Below, piece by piece: positions 55,895 through 64,000 of a DNA stretch of 64,000 nucleotides (positions are counted from its first letter, which is position 1; every line of letters starts with the position of its first letter). The notes under the pieces were generated by a model that saw nothing but the letters and a program-made list of their open reading frames with translations, had not been told where the DNA came from and made no database searches. Made by a program: the position numbers and the translations under genes. Source of the stretch: Perognathus longimembris pacificus (Eukaryota > Chordata > Mammalia > Rodentia > Heteromyidae); contig NC_063172.1 of the NCBI RefSeq assembly GCF_023159225.1, positions 47,409,068 to 47,473,067 of the forward strand, in the 5' to 3' direction.

Positions 55895-56225
55895 AATTAT
55901 TCTTCGTTTATAATGAAATTTGTTATGGAAACATGCATATAATGTGGCATTTACCATCTTAACCATGGCTAGGGATTCAATTTAGTATTTAATAAAGGTG
56001 AATTGTTATGCAGTCATCACCATATATTTTCCATGACGTTTTCATCCTCTCAAATTGAAACTCCATTACAGCTTTCCCATTCTCTCCTCAGCTCCACGGA
56101 ACTCTTGTTCTACTTATTATCCTTATGAACTTGCCTATTTTCTATACTTTGTACTATTTTAAATTGTTTGTATCTTAGAAATGCTCATTTTGGATACATA
56201 TGACATAGAATATGACATAGATATG
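55895..56225 (-). mobile_element. Ancient L1 3'UTR (L1ME-like), antisense
   Basis: ATTTACCATCTTAACCATGG, GTTATGCAGTCATCACCATA, TTGAAACTCCATTACAGC and TGAACTTGCCTATTTTCTAT follow a remembered old-L1 3'UTR. Confidence 0.6.
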
Positions 56226-56329
56226 CCACTTTCTTTATCAAGTTATTTTCTAACTTGGATGTCTAAAAAACTCCAATAATAGGATAGGGAATAAAGGCAG
56301 GATAATGAAAACCACTCAAGGTATTGGAT

Positions 56330-56660
56330 AAATTGAATCAAATATTATCCTCTTTTGTATCACAGCAATGAACTCTTCACTTTTTTTTTTTTTTTTGCCA
56401 GTCCTGGGGTCTTGAATTCAGGGGCTGAGCACTGTCCCTGGCTTCTTTTTGCTAGCACTCTACTACTTGAGCCACAGCGCCACTTCTGGCCATTTTCTAT
56501 ATATGTGGTGCTGAGGAATCGAACCCAGGGCTTCATGTGTATGAGACAAGCACTCTTGCCCCTAGGCCATGAACTCTTCATTTTAACAGGTAAGGAAACT
56601 GAGGCTCATGGAAGACAATAACTTCTGAAGGATATATAGTTTTTCCCTAGTGAAGCTGAA
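56330..56660 (-). mobile_element. MIR, antisense, interrupted by IDL-Geo
   Basis: TTATCCTCTTTTGTATCACA (left) and ACAGGTAAGGAAACTGAGGC (right) are continuous MIR once the SINE at 56385-56570 is removed. Confidence 0.6.
56385..56570 (-). mobile_element. IDL-Geo SINE, 5' truncated by about 13 nt, inserted in a MIR
   Basis: The poly(T) complement and dimer end at CCCCTAGGCCAT, so the ATATCCCCAGCCC head end is missing. The duplication GAACTCTTCA(C/-)TTTT occurs at 56370-56384 and 56571-56584. The surrounding sequence is a MIR that the insertion divides. Confidence 0.88.
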
Positions 56661-57458
56661 TGTCATATCCATGCCTGCCTTCCTCTTTGGACTATTGTTT
56701 TACTCACAAATGTGTGAATATCACACATTGAACTCAAAGGTATTAAATGTAGGATTCTATCAATTTCATACACTTCATGCAGTGTAGGACAAGCAAAGTA
56801 AAAAAATGATAGTAAAAAACTTACAGTGTTAGATTTGCATGGAGAATTATTAAGCCTATTCTGAGACACCACCGCTATCTGAGTTGGCCAGAAAAAATAA
56901 AAAAGAAAAAAAGATCTAGAGTTAGTTTTCTGGACTGACAAAGTTGAGGACATTTCAGGCAGAGGGAATAAAGTACAAAGGCATATAGCAAAGGCTCATT
57001 GGAGATGAGCAGTATATTATATGGCAATATAGTTCTGGGTGCCTGAAGTGAGAAATATATACTAGTGGAATGGAATAAATGAAGCAGGAGAGGGTTGTAG
57101 CAGCAAGATTATAAAGAACATTTATATGACACACAAAGACATTTGAACTCTGCTACAGAATATATGTTAGAAAGCCATTCTTGTGTGTTTTACTCTTGAA
57201 GCAGTCTTTCTTCAGAGATAAGTCTGCGCCCTATCTTTGAATATTTAAAACCTAGCATGGGTTGTGGTCATTCCATGAATGTTTGTTGACTGAATAATGT
57301 GTTCAGGAATAAATGCTCATGAAGCACACCAGTGCTTAAAGACAGTGTTTAAAGAATAGGAAAATCGATAACAGTGAGGAAGGAATTATGCAACAAAGGC
57401 TTAAGATGATATTGGAAAGTAAATCAACAAAAAAAAAATCAGTAATCAGTATAAGAAA
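56661..57458. other. Unassigned AT-rich sequence
   Basis: Nothing recognised. 57716-58675 is likewise without identifiable features. Confidence 0.5.
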
Positions 57459-57715
57459 ACTAAGAGTCAGGTGCCCCTGGCTCCGATCTGTGATTCAACC
57501 GACTCAGGAAGCTGAGATCTGAGAGTTAGAGGTCAAAGCCACTCTGCGCAGGAAAGTCGTTGAGACTCTTATCTCCAATTAACCACCAGAAAACTGGAAG
57601 TGGCACTGTGGCTTAAGTGAAAGAGGGCTTGCCTAGAGCTCACGAACAGAGCCCAGGCCCAGAGTTCAAGCCCCATGACCAATTGAAAAAAGAAAAAGAA
57701 CACAAGAAAGAAGAA
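57459..57715 (+). mobile_element. 7SL-headed Geo SINE, full length
   Basis: AGGTGCCCCTGGCTCCGATC, AGGAAGCTGAGATCTGAG, CTCCAATTAACCACCAGAAA, ACTGGAAGTGGCACTGTGGC and CAGAGTTCAAGCCCCATGAC in order, ending in an A-rich tail. Confidence 0.8.
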
Positions 57716-58689
57716 ATAAACGAAGACTGTGGAGGGCAGGTAAAAAGATGAAGATGAGAAATGCATTCTGAGGGATAACACTTGTGTTTTGATATATTGA
57801 ATTAGAAGTGAATGGAGCCTCCAGAGTGAGAACTCTCATTGCTACTTAGCCTTGGAAGCCAGAGATAAACATCCTGGAATTAAAATTGAGATTAATATTA
57901 AAATTTCAGTTCAATTAACATTGAACTGAATAAAATGTAGAGAGGCAGACTAGGGAAATTTCTAGGAGCCTGGAAAGAACAAGTGGGCTCAAAAGTTTGG
58001 TTAAGTGTTACATGATTGTATTTTCCATCATGACCATAGATAGAGAAACATAAAATATGAATTTAGGAAGCAATAAAAGATGAATTTTCTGTCATGCAAT
58101 CTAAGGAAAAGTCAACAAGCTATGCATTTAACTGGGGTAAATGCTGCAGAGGGACATAAAGTTAATGTTTGCTTTTCATTGTTTGACAGCATATTTATGG
58201 GGGGAAATCATGATTTTTTTCAAGACGATGGATATATTTTAAGACAATTTTAGGTATTTGCTTTGCTTTTTTTCTACATTTTTTGAAAGTTGGGTACGTT
58301 TCATGTTTAACATTGGAAATTGAGCACTTAGGAAAATGCTTGTATGTGTTACTGAAAAAATAGAATGAGGAATGTTAACATTGTAATACTAAGATTTAGT
58401 GAATACAATTGAGTGCTTACTTATGATATCATATGCTCTTAGATCAAATACGCTCTTAGAAAGCTCAAACAGTAAGAGAACTGAAAGGAAATTTCAGAAG
58501 AACTGATGTACTGATTTTTCTGTGGGAAGGGTGTTTTAGCGTGGTGATTGGAATCTCATAGTCTTAAATATGTGGAAATAGTCTTGGAGACATTGAATAA
58601 AAAAGTGTTACACATAAAAACACAATTGCAGATTCAGAAAAAAATTCATTTGCAAAAATAAAGGCAGGTTTTGTGGTATCTTAGTTTTT

Positions 58690-58889
58690 TTTTTTTGCCA
58701 GTCCTGGGCCTTGGACTCAGGGCCTGAGCACTGTCCCTGGCTTCTTCCTGCTCAAGGCTAGCACTCTGCCACTTGAGCCACAGCGCCGCTTCTGGCCGTT
58801 TTCTGTATATGTGGTGCTGGGGAATCGAACCTAGGGCCTCGCGTATCCGAGGCAGGCACTCTTGCCGCTAGGCTATATCCCCAGCCCCA
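58690..58889 (-). mobile_element. IDL-Geo SINE, young copy with short tail
   Basis: Complete dimer with a 14-bp duplication, GTATCTTAGTTTTT (58676-58689 and 58890-58903). Its TCTTCCTGCTC variant matches the copies at 29545 and 35845. Confidence 0.92.
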
Positions 58890-58945
58890 GTATCTTAGTT
58901 TTTAATTGCTTTAGAAATTTGAATTATAGCTCATTTAAAAGCATT

Positions 58946-59205
58946 TGCCTGGTGCCATTGGCTCACTCGTGTAGTCCTGGGTACACGGGAGGCTGAGATG
59001 TGAGAATTGCCATTGGAAGCCAGCTGGGGCCAGAAAGTCCATGAGACTCGCATCTCCAATTAATCACAGAAAAAGCCATATGTCGCACTGTAGTTCAAGT
59101 GGTAGAATGCCAGTCTTGAGCAAAAGGAGCTCAGGGATTGCTCCTAGTCACAGAGCTCTTGCCCCAGAACCAGCAAAAAGAAAAAATAAAATAAAAACAT
59201 TTGTT
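58946..59205 (+). mobile_element. 7SL-headed Geo SINE, full length
   Basis: TGCCTGGTGCCATTGGCTCA, GGAGGCTGAGATGTGAGAAT, CTCCAATTAATCACAGAAA and a Geo half, ending in an (AAAAT)n-like tail. Confidence 0.8.
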
Positions 59206-59227
59206 GACACTAAAGAGTGCTTGTAAC

Positions 59228-59875
59228 AATGGAATTTGGTGCTTCCATCAGAAAGAACGGCATTGCCCCATTTATAAGAAAATGGAAAGACTTGAAAAAA
59301 ATCATATTAAGTGAAGTGAGCCAGATCCAAAGAAACATAGATTCCATGGTTTCCCTAGTAGATAATAATTAGTATATATCTAGGATAATTCCTAGTGGAG
59401 GTTCACAATAGCTCAATAGCTATGTACATATGATCATATAAAATGATGCTAAGCAAAATAAAATCCAAGATATGGAAACAAGAGGTTCTTCGTTGTTGCT
59501 GTTATTTTTAATGTACTATGTGAAATTATTTGATTTTTCTTTTTCTTCCCTATGGTTTATCCCCTGTTGTCACTGTATTTGCTTTTGGTACCCTGAGTAT
59601 TGTATATATGTTTATCTGAATTAGGGAAGGGACGAGGAACATCAAAATTGTGAGACAAAGGACAAACGGCTAACCTATACAACAGCGATACTCACAAGAC
59701 AATGTGTTGGAACTCAATGGTACAACTTGGGAGGGGGAACAATTGTGGGGGAGAAGCTGGAGAAAAATGAGGGAGGTGGTAACAAGTTTGACAAGAAATG
59801 TACTCACTACCTTACATATGTAGCTGTAACCCTTATGTAAATCGCCTTCACAATTAAACTAAATATGTTACTACA
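59228..59875 (+). mobile_element. L1 3' end, sense, 'GNN'-like lineage
   Basis: ORF2 C-terminus (GAACGGCATTGCCCCATTTA, GAAGTGAGCCAGATCCAAAG) and a 3'UTR with GGGAGGGGGAACAATTGTGG end in TTCACAATTAAAC. The coding part is broken near the stop. Confidence 0.82.
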
Positions 59876-60351
59876 TTTAAAAAGAGTGCTTATAAAATTG
59901 CTCCTGGAAAAAGAAAAAAATTATTTGGTATATGACACATATGATTGACGTTCACATAAGTACATGACTCAGTGATTTCTTTACAACAAACCCAGTTAAG
60001 AAAACTGCTCATACTCTAAGAAAAATAAAATTAGGAGAATCCAAGATAATTTCTGTGAGTTCCCTCCCTTCACTGAAAGAAAGCATTATCTGTCTTCTAC
60101 AGCATTAAATCTAATTATTATACATAAGCTTTCATCTGACTCGACCATGCAAAGCAGGAGTAGTTTGCTACAGAATAGTGTGTTTATTGATTTTTCTTGT
60201 TTTTTTTTTTTTTTTTTAATTTGGCCTATAGGCTGTTTCACAGCAGGGATTATGATTTACAGATCTGTTCATCTTTGCCTGAGGGTCAAGGAAGGATTTG
60301 GAGCATAGTAGACATTTAATAATCACATTGACTAATAAAAATGGAAAGAAA

Positions 60352-60598
60352 GCATGGGGCACTGGTGGCTCACACCTGTAATTATAGCTACTCAGGAGGC
60401 TGAGATCTGAGGAGGATAGCTCAAAGCCAGCCTGGGCAAAAAAGCCCATGAGACTTATTTTGAATTAACCACCAGAAAACTGGAAGTGGAACTGTGGTTA
60501 AAAGTGGTAGAGCACTAGCTATGAGCACAAAAGCTCAGTGCTCCAGGCCCTCCATCTAAGCCATAACCAACCAACTAACTAATTAACTAACTAAGGAA
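60352..60598 (+). mobile_element. 7SL-headed Geo SINE with (AACT)n tail
   Basis: GGGGCACTGGTGGCTCACAC, GCTACTCAGGAGGCTGAGAT, GAATTAACCACCAGAAAACT and GCTCAGTGCTCCAGGCCCTC. The tail is a tetranucleotide AACT/TAAC repeat. Confidence 0.82.
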
Positions 60599-60969
60599 AG
60601 AACCAAGGATAGATAAAACATAATAAAAGTGAGAGCCTGGAATTTTTCTTTGTTATATTGTGGAGACACTGAAGTGTAATATATCTCCTGATCAATTTTA
60701 TTCTGGCTGTGACCCAGAGGAGGTAGAAGTAAGAAAGATCTCCAGGTTTGTTCTTCTTGCATCCTCTGAAAGGGGAGAAAAGAACAAGTTTGGTAATGTC
60801 AACTTTTCTGATCATGTTTAGGTACCATATTGATTTTCTAATATAATCTGACACAAATTGTGTATATTGGAGAATGTGGACAAGATTTGTTTTCCTTTCT
60901 TTCTGAAAGAAGATTAAAAATAATTACTTTACAAAACATGTAAGAAGGTACCATTGACAGAAATTACCA

Positions 60970-61035
60970 GTACTATATATACTGTATATAGTACTATATA
61001 CATACTATATACTGTATACTATATAATATATACTG
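60970..61035. repeat. Palindromic TA-rich repeat
   Basis: Repeats of TACTATATA and CTGTATA give several self-complementary stretches. Confidence 0.8.
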
Positions 61036-63359
61036 TGTATAAGAGTTATCTCAATCTGTTTACTGAGAAATATTAGGTACACACAAAATGAGTGCATAAA
61101 TGACAATAATCAACATATTTTGTAATACTTAATTACCTAAATATTGGCAATAAGCTTGAATGTGATTTTTTTCCACCAAAAATGGTATTAAATTTGTTGA
61201 AATTAATAATTAAATACTTGCTAACAACTAGCTATATAACTTAGTGGACTAATTAGGACTTCAAAATCATCATACCTCATGTCAAATGCTATACTTATTT
61301 TAAGGAAATGCAACTTAGAGATGATCAGCTACTGTTCAAATCCATTTAAATCTCTATACAAATAGGTCCTTGAAAAGGGATTCAAAGCCAGTTCTGCTTG
61401 GTTCCTGACTCTGATACTCAATTTCAAATTAACATTTTGATATTTGAATCTGTTGCTCATTATTGATACTAACTTTTTTCACTGATGTGGGTTTTTAAAA
61501 TTTAGTAACAAAATGAATATGTTCTTTACTAGAAAATCCAATAGCCAAAAGTTTTTGTCTGCAAAGTGACATATTTCACCATTATACCAACAAAACTGGC
61601 TGTGAATATGGAGTGAGAAGACACATTTCCTAGATATGTGTGTGTACACGTGTATACACATATCAACCAAAGAATTCTATATCAGTTATATATAGCATTA
61701 TATATATTACTACATTATACTATATATGTGTATATATATAAACATTATATATACCATTCTATACCAGTTATACACACCATGTATAACAGTTGAAATTCTG
61801 ATTGATTTGGTCATGGAGGGGCTTTATGTATGGATAAAGATGCGGTCTCAGAGTTCCAGTTATAAAGAAAATGTTATCTGCTCATTTCTATTATTCTTTT
61901 AACATAAGTTAAATTAGTAAATGGCAACAAACTACCTGAAGAGAATGATAACAGCTAAATATCCCAAAGGCTGCCTCTTACAAGTCCTCAGAGAGGCAAT
62001 TAGCCCTTGAGAAGTATACCCTCACCAGAAATATGGAAAGGAGAAGGTGGTGGTTGTCCCTGGTAACAATGAGGGCACAGTCCCAAGTGTTTCTCAATAC
62101 TTCCTTCAAAACACAGTAACCTCCTAAGGCCACACTGCTCAAATGCATAATATTCATTCCAGGTTCCCACTGGTTAAAATTGAGTTGTCCTCTCTGGTTT
62201 ATTAGCTGAAGTCCAACATGGATGCTGTTCATCCATCCTTATTTAGTTTACATCCTCTTCTGGTCTTTTCAACACCTTTGGCCTTCTCTCTGGATACTTT
62301 CAGTCATTGTCTTAAAAATGTTTCAAGACTTTAGAAAACAGCCAATGAAGCATTTGCATGTATGTTTGATAACTTTCTTTAACTAGTAACAATCTGTGAA
62401 ATGGGAATTTGTCTATTATAAGCAATTCCTCTCCCACTATATAAGAAACCAGATAGGTACAGAGAGACAAGCAGAAATGAAAATAAACTACCATTATTTT
62501 GTCTTTTACAAATGAAACACACATGTGAAGAAATAAAACTTTTCCTTGAAAATCTGGTAGATTATTTTGGGCCATATCACAAGAGAAATGGAATGTGTTC
62601 AGTTAAAAATGATTGAGAAATATTATTCTTTAAAGTAGCTGTCACTTTAATTATTTATAATTTTTATTCTCAGCTCAAGAGCAAAAAGACAAATTTTAGA
62701 TAACTGGGTAGCTAATATAAAGCTAACCAGAAATCTTTGTCTTTCTTCTTGCTTTTACATTAAGCCTTACAGACTAAGAGTCTGGTTATAAATAAAACTA
62801 TTGATGTTAAAAGGTCATGTCTCTGACCTTTCACGTGCTTCTTCTCCACTGTATCTATATACACTGTATACTTTACCCAGAAAAAAAGGTTCTTTATTTA
62901 AGGGAGCTTAAACTGTTCAAATTTGTAATGTACTGGGGATTTTGGAATGTCTGGGAGACTTAGTGGATAAAGAACTGACCTTTCATCTCTGAACCCAGGC
63001 ACAGTAAACCTCAGATAAGTGAGAAGTTTTCTGTCAGTTGCCTCTATAATAAACTGGTAATTTCAACTACCTTCCAAACCAATTAAGCATCACTAGCAGG
63101 TCTGGCCTCAAGAGGCACATGGGCTTTGGAAGTGGAATTACTTCTGCTTCAAGAGAGAGTATCTGAAACTTCAAGATAGGATTTTAAGGTTGTAAATGGG
63201 CAACTTCAACTGAAGTCTTACCTACAGATAGAAATCCATAAACTTGTAAAGTGGTACCTCCGAATCTAATAATCATATGTAAATTTGAGATGCTGATGCT
63301 TTTCAAGTATCATGGGTTTGGCTATTATTTGAAGTGTCTTACAATTTGATTTGTAAAAT
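61036..63359. other. Unassigned sequence
   Basis: Apart from the TA-rich repeat at 61675-61795, no element, exon or RNA is recognised. 59876-60351, 60599-60969 and the last 108 bases of the window are also unassigned. Confidence 0.5.
61675..61795. repeat. (TATA)-rich low-complexity repeat
   Basis: TATATATA runs mixed with CAGTTATA motifs. Confidence 0.8.
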
Positions 63360-63500
63360 ATTTTTTTCTGAATAATTACTTATTTATTGTCAAAGTGATG
63401 TACAGAGGGGTTACAGTTTCATACATAAGGCAGTGGGTACATATCTTGTACAATTTGTTACCTCCTCCCTCATTTCCCCCTTCCCCTCCCCCTTTTTGAA
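63360..63500 (-). mobile_element. L1 3'UTR end, antisense
   Basis: GTGATGTACAGAGGGGTTAC, AGTTTCATACATAAGGCAGT and ACAATTTGTTACCTCCTCCC with the C-rich complement of the G-tract (63461-63492). Confidence 0.8.
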
Positions 63501-63661
63501 ATAACTTTGCAGCACAGCAGAAAAGATAACAAATGTGGTGAGAACTAATCATTTTATGAGGGTAGTGATCATATACAAGGCAATTTAATACTGATGGAGC
63601 CAAGTTGATATTCACACGTTTTCTATTGTGCCAAACAGCACACAATTCCTGATTTTTAAGA

Positions 63662-63892
63662 TTTTTCTTTTTTGTCAGTTGTGAGGCTTGGGCGCTGTCT
63701 TTGAGCTCTTTTGATCAAAGCTACTGCTTTATCACTTTGAGTCACAGCTCCACTTACGGATTTTGAGTGGTTAATTGGAGATAAGAGTCTCACAAAGACT
63801 TTTTTGCCTGGGCTAGCTTTGAATCAAGATTCTCAGATCTCATCCTCCTGAGCAGCTAGGATTATAGTCCTCAGCCACCAGAGCCTGGCTCC
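63662..63892 (-). mobile_element. 7SL-headed Geo SINE, antisense
   Basis: GTCAGTTGTGAGGCTTGGGC, TTTGAGTCACAGCTCCACTT, GGTTAATTGGAGATAAGAGT and GCTAGGATTATAGTCCTCAG. Confidence 0.78.
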
Positions 63893-64000
63893 TGATTTTA
63901 ATTCTGGGCTTGTGTTATGAAGTTGTGATAAGAATTCATCATCTTATTGAAAGTTTACTTGTCTAACATAGTAGTAACCCTTGAAAATCAATACTACCAT

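Overview
This window is nuclear DNA from a rodent of the superfamily Geomyoidea (pocket mice, kangaroo rats, pocket gophers). The evidence is the repeats. At least eight copies carry a dimeric SINE whose left half is an ID-like, tRNA-Ala-derived monomer and whose right half is the 'Geo' monomer, the IDL-Geo family described as restricted to Geomyoidea. The DNA is AT-rich, poor in CpG and full of microsatellites. I see no host protein-coding exon, no CpG island and no complete functional RNA gene, so it is a gene-desert or deep-intron segment. Genus and species cannot be decided from the sequence alone.

The one long open reading frame is LINE-1 ORF2 on the minus strand (48168-51992, 1274 codons, no stop or frameshift). 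It belongs to a young, 5'-truncated L1 insertion (47906-52228) flanked by a perfect 16-bp target-site duplication and also keeping the last 62 codons of ORF1. Endonuclease and reverse-transcriptase catalytic residues are present, but the second cysteine of the C-terminal zinc-knuckle-like motif is serine (codon 1133).

Layout. 0-9 kb: SINEs, an ancient antisense L1 (4.5-6.1 kb), (TAAA)n and (TTCC)n arrays. 9-16 kb: three L1 3' ends and a MaLR/MLT1-like LTR carrying a (GGA)n tract of about 340 bp. 16-26 kb: mostly unique sequence with a few SINEs, a (GT)n and a MIR. 26-33 kb: an L1 mosaic, an L2-like remnant and an L1 head-to-head junction. 33-44 kb: a Tigger-like DNA transposon fossil, a nested compound SINE and inverted L1 copies. 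44-48 kb: mostly unique, with a 5'-half tRNA-Arg(TCT) retrosequence. 48-52 kb: the young L1. 52-64 kb: a tail-less SINE-head insertion, a polypyrimidine tract, a degenerate tandem repeat of about 200 bp, several SINEs and old L1 3' ends.

No gene pathway or operon can be described. The window records retrotransposition: two L1 lineages with different ORF2 C-termini and 3'UTRs, SINEs mobilised in trans (A-tails and target-site duplications), and by-products of target-primed reverse transcription. The most unusual of these are two tail-less insertions of 36-38 bp that both end in a tRNA anticodon-loop region, and an L1 tail insertion of only about 34 bp with a perfect 17-bp duplication.
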